Below, one piece after another: positions 1-7,423 of a stretch of 24,845 nt of DNA (its first letter is position 1; each line of letters begins with the position of its first letter). Where the stretch lies: positions 1 to 24,845 of the IMG/VR virus record IMGVR_UViG_3300047094_000285; one strand, 5' to 3'. The DNA is from a virus. The translations under genes and the position numbers were made by a program. The notes beneath the pieces were generated by a model. It had not been told where the DNA came from, did not search any database, and worked only from the letters and a program-made list of their open reading frames with translations.

Positions 1-174
1 GATGGTGAAAAGTGGAATGGTTCATTGCCGTTGGAATCGGCTTTAAAGCGCTGGCACATGAAACCCCCCCCAAAGTGGATAGTATTCCGTGAGTTTGACA
101 GCAAGGATGAGGCAAAGCAGTATGCGGAGTTTTTTGGCTTAACTAAGTTTATCTGGAAAATAGAAAAACGCTAA
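1..174 (+). CDS. Hypothetical protein, C-terminal fragment (5'-truncated by window edge)
   Basis: An open frame runs from the first base to TAA at 172-174 and gives 57 residues. An internal ATG at 58 could also start a 38-residue protein. The fragment is rich in Trp, Lys and Phe and ends in a basic tail (KIEKR). I do not recognise a family. A run of eight C at 64-71 lies inside the frame and is read as Pro-Pro-Pro without breaking it. It is followed after 10 bases by another small gene on the same strand, so it looks like the end of an upstream operon of small phage genes. Confidence 0.55.
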   Translation, partial: DGEKWNGSLPLESALKRWHMKPPPKWIVFREFDSKDEAKQYAEFFGLTKFIWKIEKR

Positions 175-184
175 ATTTATACTG

Positions 185-499
185 ATGGACGCAAAAGAGT
201 TAAGAATAGGGAACTGGGTAAGATACCACCACAATGGCGGGTTTATAGATGCGCAGATATTTCATTTAACCGATGAAGATATAAATGTATTACCCATTGA
301 GCTTTCACCGGAGATACTAGAGAAGTGCGGGTTTGAAGATGAGTATGGCAATGGAAGATACTATTTTGATGGACTTGAGTATTACCATGGAAAGCTTTGG
401 TTTCGGACATCGGAAATTAAAATTCAATACCTGCACCAATTCCAGAATATTTATTTCGCTTTAACAGGCGAAGAGCTAGAGGTTAATTTAACCGTTTAA
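185..499 (+). CDS. Conserved-looking hypothetical phage protein
   Basis: This is a 104-residue ORF starting at ATG, with no signal peptide or membrane segment. Its N-terminus, KELRIGNWVRY, resembles a recurrent Bacteroidota phage family (proteins starting with an 'LRIGNWV' motif and followed by a 'PIELSPEILEKCGF'-like segment). That recognition is from memory and the function is unknown. The protein is acidic, with many Tyr and Phe, consistent with a small soluble protein. It sits 10 bp after the upstream fragment and 10 bp before the next small gene, upstream of the packaging genes. Confidence 0.75.
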   Translation: MDAKELRIGNWVRYHHNGGFIDAQIFHLTDEDINVLPIELSPEILEKCGFEDEYGNGRYYFDGLEYYHGKLWFRTSEIKIQYLHQFQNIYFALTGEELEVNLTV

Positions 500-509
500 A
501 AAATACATC

Positions 510-716
510 ATGGAACTAGAAATAAGCGAAGACGGCGGGCATACATTTCGAAATATTCAGGTTGTTACAAGCATTAGCAAAGATTTTACGGTATGGATTC
601 GCTACGAAGATGGCAGTGTACGGAGGGGCTATGTAGACTACTGGAATCCAGAATGGGACACAATAGAAGGCGTTTATAATGACAAGAAAGTAACAATAGG
701 GTTGGTTGAGTTTTAA
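510..716 (+). CDS. Hypothetical small acidic protein
   Basis: This is a 68-residue ORF with an ATG start. It is rich in Trp, Tyr and beta-branched residues and has no transmembrane segment, suggesting a small beta-rich soluble domain (for example WIRYEDGSVRRGYVDYWN). I do not recognise the family. It is the last gene before the 94-bp gap holding the promoter/terminator element upstream of the terminase genes. It therefore probably ends the upstream transcription unit. Confidence 0.65.
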   Translation: MELEISEDGGHTFRNIQVVTSISKDFTVWIRYEDGSVRRGYVDYWNPEWDTIEGVYNDKKVTIGLVEF

Positions 717-743
717 CCGTTGTTTAAAAAACGTGCATAATTA

Positions 744-777
744 TTGAATAATATCTAACAAAGTTTAGGTAAATTTG
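744..777 (+). promoter_or_regulatory. Bacteroidota-type promoter candidate upstream of terminase operon
   Basis: A TTG at 744-746 is followed after exactly 23 bp by TAAATTTG at 770-777. This matches the Bacteroidota sigma-A consensus TTG-N17-23-TAnnTTTG. The predicted transcription start, a few bases after the final G, is about 781-785, inside the left arm of the terminator hairpin at 778-801. The second candidate promoter in this window (14828-14861) has the same 23-bp spacing. The match is by eye only. Confidence 0.5.
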
Positions 778-805
778 AAGCGGGTTGAAAAATGCCCGCT
801 TTTTT
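778..805 (+). terminator. Rho-independent terminator before terminase genes
   Basis: The left arm AAGCGGG (778-784) pairs with CCCGCTT (795-801). This is a 7-bp GC-rich stem with a 10-nt loop, followed by T to 805, so the right arm runs into a U-tract. It lies about 60 bp after the small gene ending at 716 and just before the GTG start of TerS at 811. It would end transcription of the upstream block. Its left arm overlaps the predicted start of the adjacent promoter. Confidence 0.7.
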
Positions 806-810
806 CATTT

Positions 811-1167
811 GTGGCGTATAACAAAAATGAAATCCTACAACAGGCACTTTCGGCAATAGAAGAGCATAACTGCACAAAATTAGCCGAGGTGTTTTTGCAT
901 TTACCCATAGATGAGACTACTCTTTACACTTGGGAAATCGAGTTTCTCGATAAGATTAAGGCAAAAATAGCCGATCAGAAGGTAAAGATTAAGGCTAAAA
1001 TGAAAAAAAGGTGGTTTGATTCGGATAATCCAGCGCTAGCAATAGCAGCAATGAAGCTGATAGCCGATGAAGAAGAGATGGAAGCCTTAAACACGAGCAA
1101 AGTAAAGCAAGACAATACCCATTCCTTTAGTGATTTACCAACAGTAAACTTTGTCAGAAAAGATTGA
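811..1167 (+). CDS. Terminase small subunit (TerS)
   Basis: This protein would recognise phage DNA and recruit the large subunit for packaging. From the GTG at 811 it has 118 residues and begins MAYNKNEILQQALSAIEEH. That N-terminus, together with the KKRWFDSDNPALAIAAMKLI segment, matches my memory of the small-terminase family common in Bacteroidota phages. An upstream in-frame TTG at 775 would extend it through the terminator hairpin and the promoter -7 box, so I reject that start. The C-terminal part is polar and charged. It overlaps TerL by 17 nt, the usual TerS-TerL order. The family call is from pattern memory plus position. Confidence 0.8.
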   Translation: MAYNKNEILQQALSAIEEHNCTKLAEVFLHLPIDETTLYTWEIEFLDKIKAKIADQKVKIKAKMKKRWFDSDNPALAIAAMKLIADEEEMEALNTSKVKQDNTHSFSDLPTVNFVRKD

Positions 1168-2311
1168 TATAGAGGTTACGAGGCTGTATGAGGAAAATCT
1201 TGAAGCTCTTTTAAATAGCGATAAACGGTACATAGTTAATGAGGGCGGTGCTAGATCGGGCAAGTCGTATAGCATAATGCAAGTCCTAATAACCTATGCC
1301 ATAAACAACCCTAATACTTCCATAACGGTGGTATCCCATTCCCTTCCTCACTTGAAAAAGGGTGCTTTAAGGGACTTTGGGAACATAATAAAGGCGATGG
1401 GTTGGTATAGGGAAGCATGGCACAATATGAGCGATAACATATATAACCTGCCAAACGGTAGTTATATAGAGTTTTACGGGCTAGAGGAACACGACAAAGC
1501 AAAAGGCCCAGGCCGAAAGATACTGTTTATTAATGAGGCTAACCTTATCAGCAAGGCTCTATTTGACCAATTGGATATGCGTACCCAATACAAGGTTATA
1601 ATAGACCTCAACCCGTCAGATTTTGACTGTTGGTGTTACGCTGTGGCTGATGGTGACGATGCGGTTAAACTACATAGCACCTATAAGGATAACAAGTTTC
1701 TCCCAGCACCACAGATAAGGGTAATAGAAAGCTACAAAGATGCGGACGAGATGATGTGGCAGGTATTCGGACTAGGACTAAGGGGAACAAGCAAAGAACA
1801 GATCTACACCCATTGGAAGTTAACAGATAGCATACCTGAAGGCCAGGTTTTTTACGGCCTTGATTTTGGCTACAATGTGGCCTCAGCACTGGTGCGAATA
1901 ACAATAGCGGACGGTGTGGCCTATGTTAAGGAGATGCTCTATAAGACCCGATTAACTACCTCGGACCTAATAACAGAACTACAAAATTTAGCGTTGAAAC
2001 GGACAGATGAAATATTCTGTGATGCTGCCGAACCAAAGACAATTGAAGAATTATACCGGGCAGGATTTAACGTTAAGCCAGCGGACAAAGACGTAACAGA
2101 GGGAATAAGGAAAGTAAAGAGCTATCCTTTGTTCATCGAAAAGAACAGTTTAAACATCATAGCTGAGATAAAGAAATACAAGTGGAAAGTGGACAAGAAC
2201 GAGGTGGTATTAGATGAGCCGGATAAAGAGAATGACCACGTTATGGACGCGATGAGATACGCGATATTCACAAAAAGTAAAACACCTACGTTAACGTGGG
2301 GCGCAATATAA
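1151..2311 (+). CDS. Terminase large subunit (TerL)
   Basis: This is the packaging motor ATPase and nuclease that pumps DNA through the portal. It has 386 residues from a TTG start. Walker A is GGARSGKS (32-39), Walker B with its catalytic Glu is ILFINEA (124-130, E129), and a coupling-type motif IDLNP lies at 151-155. The C-terminal RNase H-like nuclease carries acidic residues in GLDFG (D238), FCDAAEP (D291) and NDHVMDAMRY (D362 and D366). All expected motifs are present, so the enzyme looks intact. Length is slightly short but normal for this compact class, similar to the PBSX/Terminase_3 type. The TTG start overlaps the end of TerS, and the portal gene follows after 3 bp. Confidence 0.95.
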   Translation: MSEKIDIEVTRLYEENLEALLNSDKRYIVNEGGARSGKSYSIMQVLITYAINNPNTSITVVSHSLPHLKKGALRDFGNIIKAMGWYREAWHNMSDNIYNLPNGSYIEFYGLEEHDKAKGPGRKILFINEANLISKALFDQLDMRTQYKVIIDLNPSDFDCWCYAVADGDDAVKLHSTYKDNKFLPAPQIRVIESYKDADEMMWQVFGLGLRGTSKEQIYTHWKLTDSIPEGQVFYGLDFGYNVASALVRITIADGVAYVKEMLYKTRLTTSDLITELQNLALKRTDEIFCDAAEPKTIEELYRAGFNVKPADKDVTEGIRKVKSYPLFIEKNSLNIIAEIKKYKWKVDKNEVVLDEPDKENDHVMDAMRYAIFTKSKTPTLTWGAI

Positions 2312-2314
2312 ACG

Positions 2315-3706
2315 ATGGGTTTATTTGACATCTTTAAGAAAAAAGGTTTAAATCCGAATCAGCCGACAATGCCTTTTCCGATGGTATTCGGCCAGACGGT
2401 GATGAGCCAATACAACAAACAAACATCAGTTGAGGATAGCTATGCTTCCAATGCGGATGTATATTCCATTGTTTCGCTCTTGGCAAGGAAGGCAAGTTCG
2501 ATTCCCTGGTATGTTTACAAGAAAAGCAAAGATAAAGGGGCTAAAGTAGCCTTAGAACGGTATAAAAGTCTTTCAAGGGGAATAAGTACGGGTTCGGTTG
2601 CTGAGGCCCTTAAATGGCGGGAAAAGGCCTACGATTCAGATGACATCGTTGAAGATGGGCAACTAGCTGAGATCCTGCAAAGACCTAACCCATCGCAGGG
2701 ACAAGATAAGTTCTTTGAGAGTTTATACACATGGTACTGGTTGACCGGGGAGGGATTTATCTGGGGCAATAACGGAGGATCAGATAATCCGAAAGCTCCC
2801 ATAGTAGAGATGTTCCCGCTACCTAGTCAGGAGATGGATCACATTCTAGATCCTAATGACATATTCGGAATACTAGGCTGGAAATTAAATGTAGCTAGGG
2901 GTATTCCTTTGAGCAAGGAATCGGTCCTTCAGTGGAAGATGCCTAACCCGACTGTAATTGATGACCATATAGGGATTAGGGGTATGAGTCCACTTCAGGC
3001 CGCTTATAGGACCTCAATGATGGGGAACGAGGCTGAGATAGCTGCCTATTCGATGATGAAGAACGGCGGCGCGAAGGGTGCGTTAAGTCCTGAGCCAGTT
3101 AACCAACAGGTGCCAATGGTGACACTTGAACAAGCGCACGAAATTAAAAACTTCATGCGTGACTATGTGAACGGTGGCACTAATAAAGGAAATATAACTG
3201 TACTTCAAACCCCCTGGAAATATCTTGATTTCGGTTTGAGTTCGGTAGATATGCAGCTGATAGAAAGCCAAAAGATTACCCTTCACAAACTTTGTAGGGT
3301 CTTTGGCGTGCCGGTGGTTCTGTTTGAGGCCGATTACATGACTGATAACAACTACCAGAATGCACTGAGGGACTTGGTAACTAATACGATAGTTCCTGCC
3401 ATAGCATCTTTGAGGGATGAATTAAACAGGTGGTTGGTATCGAAGAATGGCAATGATCAATACTATGTTGACTTTGACATTCAGGCTTTGCCAGAGTTGC
3501 AGAAAAACATACTAGAGTTGTTTAATGCTGTTAAGCATGCAGATCACCTTACGATGGATGAAAAGAGAGAGTTTACAGGGTATGAGGCAAGGGGCGGCGC
3601 ATACGCTTATTCTTATGTGAATAGTGGTTTAGTAAAGTTGGAAGACGTTGGAATGGATTTAACTATTGACGATGAATCAGGAGATATGGGCAATGGTGAT
3701 GACTAA
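2315..3706 (+). CDS. Portal protein (HK97-like)
   Basis: This would form the dodecameric ring at the capsid vertex through which DNA enters and leaves. It has 463 residues from ATG and opens with GLFDIFKKK, typical of HK97-family portals. It contains an early SIVSLLARKASSIPWYVYKK helix region. Near residues 325-340 is the conserved RVFGVPVVLFE core, followed by a helical segment ending in LRDELNRWLV. The extreme C-terminus is acidic and low in complexity. Its position directly after TerL supports the call, and length is normal for the family. It overlaps the next small ORF by 8 bases. Confidence 0.94.
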   Translation: MGLFDIFKKKGLNPNQPTMPFPMVFGQTVMSQYNKQTSVEDSYASNADVYSIVSLLARKASSIPWYVYKKSKDKGAKVALERYKSLSRGISTGSVAEALKWREKAYDSDDIVEDGQLAEILQRPNPSQGQDKFFESLYTWYWLTGEGFIWGNNGGSDNPKAPIVEMFPLPSQEMDHILDPNDIFGILGWKLNVARGIPLSKESVLQWKMPNPTVIDDHIGIRGMSPLQAAYRTSMMGNEAEIAAYSMMKNGGAKGALSPEPVNQQVPMVTLEQAHEIKNFMRDYVNGGTNKGNITVLQTPWKYLDFGLSSVDMQLIESQKITLHKLCRVFGVPVVLFEADYMTDNNYQNALRDLVTNTIVPAIASLRDELNRWLVSKNGNDQYYVDFDIQALPELQKNILELFNAVKHADHLTMDEKREFTGYEARGGAYAYSYVNSGLVKLEDVGMDLTIDDESGDMGNGDD

Positions 3707-3851
3707 GTACCCTAAGCTAGAGAAAGAAAGAACGTGCAGAATGGAGAGGGAGTTTAGGAACGCAGCAAGACAAGATTACTATCAAAAACTACTATATGCA
3801 AGAGATCGAAATTCAACTGAAGAACGGGGACAAACTGAATTACAGGCTTAA
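3699..3851 (+). CDS. Small basic hypothetical protein between portal and minor head protein
   Basis: This is a 50-residue ORF from the ATG at 3699, overlapping the portal stop by 8 nt (ATGACTAA). In-frame ATGs at 3666 and 3693 also exist but lie deeper in the portal gene. The protein is highly charged (KLEKERTCRMEREFRNAARQ) and predicted helical, with no membrane segment. It overlaps the next ORF by 56 nt, which is large for a real gene pair. I do not recognise it, and its reality rests on position and tight coupling. Confidence 0.45.
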   Translation: MTKYPKLEKERTCRMEREFRNAARQDYYQKLLYARDRNSTEERGQTELQA

Positions 3852-4014
3852 AAGCGAGATTCAAATTATAGGGGAATGGTTGTATGTGTTTGGTGAAATA
3901 TACTCAGCAAAGTACGAGCAAACGGATAGCGGGCCATTGCCTTATGATGAAGTGATAAAAGATGTAAACGCAGTTATAAGGCTTTCAGAAGTTGTTTACT
4001 ATGAAACCACGTGA
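3796..4014 (+). CDS. Hypothetical protein in head operon
   Basis: This is a 72-residue ORF starting at ATG. It is beta-rich and acidic (for example GEWLYVFGEIYSAKYEQ), soluble, with no signal. It lies between the portal and the Mu-F-type minor head gene and overlaps the latter's ATG (4001) by 14 nt. It has no recognised family. Its start lies within the preceding small ORF in a different frame. Confidence 0.5.
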   Translation: MQEIEIQLKNGDKLNYRLKSEIQIIGEWLYVFGEIYSAKYEQTDSGPLPYDEVIKDVNAVIRLSEVVYYETT

Positions 4015-4831
4015 GCGCAGGACATATTGGAGGCGGGTAACAAGGATACAACTGAAGTTACAAGCTAAGTATAGCGCGAGAATAAAGGCGGTACTGGATA
4101 GAAAGTTAAAAGAGTTCATTGAATCGTACAAGGACAAGGGCAGTTTAAATATGCTCGAACTGTGGAATAACGAGCTACTAGAGGTTTATAAAAAGATGTA
4201 CCAAGAAACATTCGTAACGTTTGCCAATGTTCAGTATAGAAGGCTAAGAGACATCTCAAAGCAGTATGAAAAGAGCATGGGTTTCAACGCTGAGTGGACA
4301 CAGGAAGTAAACGAATGGCTAGCGAGATACGGATTAAACCTAGTGAGTACAGTTAGCGGGAATTTCCGAGAGGTGATTTTAGACTTGATTAACAAACAGA
4401 TTCAGGACGGTGTAGAACAGGGATTAGGCGTTGATGTGGTGACTAATAACATTCTAAGAAGCATAAGAGAGTTTGGAGATAGGAGTAGTTATTGGGCTGA
4501 AAGGATTGCACGAACCGAGACGATGCGAGCGAGTAATCTAGGCCACATGGCAGGAGCGAGGAAGCACAAGTTTGTTGTGGTGAAAAAGTGGATAAGTGCA
4601 AAAGATACCCGGACGAGACGGTACGAAAAGAATGTATTTGATCACTGGATATTAGACGGCCAACAAAGGGAGATGGATGAAGCTTTTTTTCAGGTCGGTA
4701 GGAATGGACAGGCAGCGAATGCACAACAACCAGGGGATGCAGATGCACCAAAGGAGTTTACGATTAACTGTAGATGTACAATAGCATTTGAACCAAAAAG
4801 AGATAACAACGGGAGGTTAATAAGAAGATGA
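4001..4831 (+). CDS. Minor head / head morphogenesis protein (Mu F, SPP1 gp7 type)
   Basis: A few copies of this family sit inside the procapsid near the portal, and in SPP1 the protein helps DNA exit. The ATG at 4001 gives 276 residues; a TTG nine bases upstream is in frame but less likely. The N-terminal half is a helical, charged region. The C-terminal Phage_Mu_F-like domain is recognisable from IARTETMRASNLGH (about 169-182), KKWISAKDTRTR (195-206), an HW-LDGQ segment around H215, and the closing NCRCTIAF (256-263). Its place between portal and protease is the usual one. It overlaps the next 47-residue ORF by ATGA. Confidence 0.9.
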   Translation: MKPRERRTYWRRVTRIQLKLQAKYSARIKAVLDRKLKEFIESYKDKGSLNMLELWNNELLEVYKKMYQETFVTFANVQYRRLRDISKQYEKSMGFNAEWTQEVNEWLARYGLNLVSTVSGNFREVILDLINKQIQDGVEQGLGVDVVTNNILRSIREFGDRSSYWAERIARTETMRASNLGHMAGARKHKFVVVKKWISAKDTRTRRYEKNVFDHWILDGQQREMDEAFFQVGRNGQAANAQQPGDADAPKEFTINCRCTIAFEPKRDNNGRLIRR

Positions 4832-4971
4832 GGAAGCGGATTAGGATATTAAATAGGGATAAGGCTAAGGCTTATCAATGGAGAATGTTTATGAAGGTTT
4901 TTAAGTGGTATAGGCCAAATTCCGTTCCACTTAGGAAAATGGAAGAACATATGAAATGGGGTACAATATGA
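4828..4971 (+). CDS. Very small basic protein in head operon
   Basis: This is a 47-residue ORF with ATG at 4828 overlapping the minor head stop (ATGA). Its TGA at 4969-4971 overlaps the likely protease start at 4968 in the same way. These two coupling junctions are the main evidence that it is translated. It is strongly basic (MRKRIRILNRDKAKAYQWRM at the start) and rich in Lys, Arg, Trp and Met, with no membrane segment. It might bind nucleic acid or serve only to keep ribosomes moving between neighbours. No family is recognised. Confidence 0.55.
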   Translation: MRKRIRILNRDKAKAYQWRMFMKVFKWYRPNSVPLRKMEEHMKWGTI

Positions 4972-5690
4972 TATACAATTACAAAACGCTGGAACTAGAA
5001 GTTAAGGATGTTGACCGTAAGGAAGGCATTGTTACTGGCTACTTCGCAGCATTCAACATAAAAGACGCTGACGGTGATATTATTCACAAAGGAGCGTTTG
5101 ACCGTTCTATTCAGGACTGGATGCCAAAGGGACGTATTAAGCACCTTTTGAACCATGATCCCGGGAAACCTTTGGGCAAGATACTCGAACTTAAAGAGGA
5201 CGAATACGGGTTATTCTACCGCTCACAGATAGGTAAACATGACCTTGGCCGGGACTTCATAAAGATGGTAGAGAGCGACCTAATTAAGGAACATTCGATA
5301 GGGTTTAATGACCTTACTCCTACAGACAGAAGAAAGGGAGACGGTTTTAACAATATCACTAATGTAAAGCTTTACGAAGGTTCATCACTTACAAGCTGGG
5401 GCGCGAATGAGTTTACTCCCTTGTTGGAGATGAAAGGCATGAGTAAGGTAGAAGCATTAGCCTCAAGGGTTAAAGCCTTTGAAAAGTTTGTAGCTAACAC
5501 AGACGCTACAGACGAAACAATAGAGTTGTGTATACTCCAAATAAAGCAACTAGCACAGATAATTGAAACGATGAGTAGCACTCCAACAGCGCAGGCATTG
5601 GAGCAGCCAAAGCAGAGTAAAGAAGCTGTGAATGAAACATTAAATCATTCACTAAAATCTTTACAAGAATGGAAAATTTCGATGTCCTGA
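4968..5690 (+). CDS. Prohead protease (HK97 gp4-like serine protease)
   Basis: This protease would cleave the N-terminal domain of the capsid protein during prohead maturation. From the ATGA-overlap start at 4968 it has 240 residues; an ATG at 4956 adds four. The catalytic His is in HLLNHDPGKPLG (H63) and the Ser in IKEHSIGF (S110), the herpesvirus-assemblin-like arrangement. The sequence GYFAAFNIKDADGDIIHKGAF is a typical family N-terminus. The C-terminal third is helical and low in complexity and may act as a scaffolding extension. It overlaps the capsid gene by 22 nt. Confidence 0.92.
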   Translation: MIYNYKTLELEVKDVDRKEGIVTGYFAAFNIKDADGDIIHKGAFDRSIQDWMPKGRIKHLLNHDPGKPLGKILELKEDEYGLFYRSQIGKHDLGRDFIKMVESDLIKEHSIGFNDLTPTDRRKGDGFNNITNVKLYEGSSLTSWGANEFTPLLEMKGMSKVEALASRVKAFEKFVANTDATDETIELCILQIKQLAQIIETMSSTPTAQALEQPKQSKEAVNETLNHSLKSLQEWKISMS

Positions 5691-6826
5691 TTAAGGACGG
5701 CCTCTCTAACATTGAGAAGCAAGTAAAAAGCGAGTTCGCAGCACTCGACCAAAAGCACGCTGCACAGGTAGCGCAACTTAACGAAGATGCGGTAAAGAAA
5801 AACGAAACACTTGCCGAGGTAAAGGCAAAGGTGGACGAAATGATTGCATCTAATGGCAAGCTAAAGGCCAACATCGAAGCTGAGGCTATCGGTGCAAACC
5901 GCCAGAAAGCATTGACCAGCGCAATGATCGACATCATCGGATCTAACTTTGACAAGATCAAATCTGAAACACCCTTTCAGGATTCTAAGGCCGTTGGTGT
6001 AATGACACTCGGAGCTATTGGTAACTACGGTGGATTGACAGGTACTAGCGTTTTGTCGTATGTAGAGAATCCCATCATGCGTTCTTACTTTTCACCTCAC
6101 CTGTATGATGTGTTTAGGATCATCCCTACTGCGACTGGTAACGTAACATTCCCGCGTGGTAACAACCCCGTTGGTGAAGGTTCATTCGGTGCGCAAACTG
6201 AAGGATCAGCTAAGCCTTTCGTTGACTACGATGTGACAATGGTTAACACCTCTGTTCCTTTCATCGCTGGTTACGCTAAGGTATCTCGCCAGATGCTTCA
6301 GGATCTTCCTTTCCTTCAGTCTTATCTTTCTAGCTCACTGTTGGAAGATTGGAACAGGGCGGTAGATAACAGGTTCATGGCAACGATCACAGCTAATGCC
6401 ACTGGTGGTTCTACATCTTCAACTGGTGCAGCTCCACGTATCATTGACTACTTGGCACAGCATGGCGCACTCGGTTTGGGACAGGCCGATACGATCCTTA
6501 CCACTTATGCTGCATGGGCTAACGTGTTGAATACGCTGCCTTCAAATGGTTCATACTCTGTCCCTGGTGGTATCACCATCGGTGCGAGTGGTGAAACTAG
6601 GGTAGCAGGTATTCCATTGATCCCGCATCAGGCTATTCCTACTGGTAGGATTTACGTATTCAACCGTCAGGCTTTTGCTATTGCACAGGCTTCAGGTTTG
6701 AGCGTGAGAAGCACTGAGACCGATCAGGATGACTTCACCAAGAACCTTGTGACTTATAGGTGTGAGGCAAGGGTTGAGCTGTTGAGCTTCCAACCAACTT
6801 CTGCCATCTATGGTTCAGTTTCTTAA
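5669..6826 (+). CDS. Major capsid protein (HK97 fold)
   Basis: This is the main shell subunit, 385 residues from ATG. Residues 1 to about 100 form a helical, Lys/Glu/Ala-rich delta-like domain that probably acts as the internal scaffold and is removed by the protease. The HK97-fold region starts near residue 105-110, with a conserved-looking ENPIMRSYFSPHLYDVFRIIP segment around 133-152, and continues through IAGYAKVSRQMLQDLPFLQ to the C-terminal YRCEARVELLSFQPTSAIYG. No separate scaffold gene is present, fitting the delta-domain model. A strong terminator-like hairpin lies 8 bp after its stop. The cleavage site cannot be placed by eye. Confidence 0.94.
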   Translation: MENFDVLIKDGLSNIEKQVKSEFAALDQKHAAQVAQLNEDAVKKNETLAEVKAKVDEMIASNGKLKANIEAEAIGANRQKALTSAMIDIIGSNFDKIKSETPFQDSKAVGVMTLGAIGNYGGLTGTSVLSYVENPIMRSYFSPHLYDVFRIIPTATGNVTFPRGNNPVGEGSFGAQTEGSAKPFVDYDVTMVNTSVPFIAGYAKVSRQMLQDLPFLQSYLSSSLLEDWNRAVDNRFMATITANATGGSTSSTGAAPRIIDYLAQHGALGLGQADTILTTYAAWANVLNTLPSNGSYSVPGGITIGASGETRVAGIPLIPHQAIPTGRIYVFNRQAFAIAQASGLSVRSTETDQDDFTKNLVTYRCEARVELLSFQPTSAIYGSVS

Positions 6827-6834
6827 TTAATAAA

Positions 6835-6861
6835 GGGGGAGGCCGTAACCTCCCTCTTTTT
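6835..6861 (+). terminator. Strong terminator/attenuator after the capsid gene
   Basis: GGGGGAGG (6835-6842) pairs with CCTCCCTC (6849-6856), an 8-bp stem with one G-T pair and a 6-nt loop. It is followed by five T (6857-6861), and three A before the stem extend the pairing. It lies between the capsid gene and the methyltransferase gene on a single-strand operon. I see no clear TAnnTTTG promoter in the 23 bp before the next gene. Partial readthrough would give high capsid and lower downstream expression. Confidence 0.85.
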
Positions 6862-6883
6862 AAACTACCTAAAACTAAAGACT

Positions 6884-7423
6884 TTGCCCATCGGTAGCTA
6901 TTCCGCCTTTAGAGATACAATAAGGCTTATTCTAATGAACAACCCTAAGACGGTATTAGACTTAGGCATAGGGCATGGAATAAACGGCGCAGGTGTTAGA
7001 AACTGGTTAGACAACGGAGTGAATTACAACACACAGTTAGAAGGTGTAGAAGGGTTTAACTACCGCTCTCCACTTTGGAGCTGTTACGATAAAGTTCACG
7101 AGTGTACTATTAAGGAGTTCTTTGAAAAGGATAACAGGAAATGGGATTGTATTCTCATGACAGATGTGATAGAACACTTCACAAAAGATGAAGGTGTTGA
7201 GGTGATTACTAGGGCGAAGGAAAGACTAAACGAAAAGGGTTTGTTTGTGATTGTTACGCCGGCAGTGTGGATAGAACAAGGTGCAGCGTATGGTAACGAA
7301 CTAGAGATACATAAGAGCCTATGGACTGCATTTGAATTTCAGGCACATGGCTTTCATGTTGTTAAAGACGGTACTAAGGATGATATGGGTTATATGATGA
7401 TCGTAATGGAATATATCAAATGA
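6884..7423 (+). CDS. SAM-dependent class I methyltransferase
   Basis: This is a predicted methyl transfer enzyme using S-adenosylmethionine; the substrate is unknown. It has 179 residues from a TTG start. The next in-frame ATG at residue 18 would remove the GSYSAFRDTIR segment, which I think belongs to the protein. Motif I is VLDLGIGHG (24-32), an acidic residue ends the second strand (LEGVEGF, 52-58), and CILMTDVIEHF (89-99) is the post-I/IV region, followed by the helix and KGLFVIVTP strand usual for the fold. It has no DNA-methylase (N/D)PP(Y/W) motif, so a small-molecule, sugar or protein substrate is likelier. It overlaps the glycosyltransferase by ATGA, which suggests joint action. Confidence 0.85.
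   Translation: MPIGSYSAFRDTIRLILMNNPKTVLDLGIGHGINGAGVRNWLDNGVNYNTQLEGVEGFNYRSPLWSCYDKVHECTIKEFFEKDNRKWDCILMTDVIEHFTKDEGVEVITRAKERLNEKGLFVIVTPAVWIEQGAAYGNELEIHKSLWTAFEFQAHGFHVVKDGTKDDMGYMMIVMEYIK

Noticed and set aside
64-71. Frameshift suspected at a run of eight C
   Set aside because: The frame is open across it and continues to a normal stop, so there is no reason to infer an indel.
488-732. Repeated TAACCGTT-poly-A motif after two small genes
   Set aside because: The copies (about 488-503 and 714-732) are short and AT-rich with no stem or spacing pattern; chance similarity is likely.
775-810. Longer TerS start at the TTG at 775
   Set aside because: It would translate the promoter -7 box and the terminator hairpin. 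The GTG at 811 gives the family-like N-terminus MAYNKNEILQQAL.
3666-3698. Longer start (ATG 3666) for the small ORF after the portal
   Set aside because: It would add 11 residues entirely inside the portal gene; the ATG at 3699 gives the usual short overlap.
5506-5961. 151-residue minus-strand ORF
   Set aside because: It is antisense to the protease end and capsid start, both strongly supported, and its hydrophobic composition is the mirror of their helical codons.
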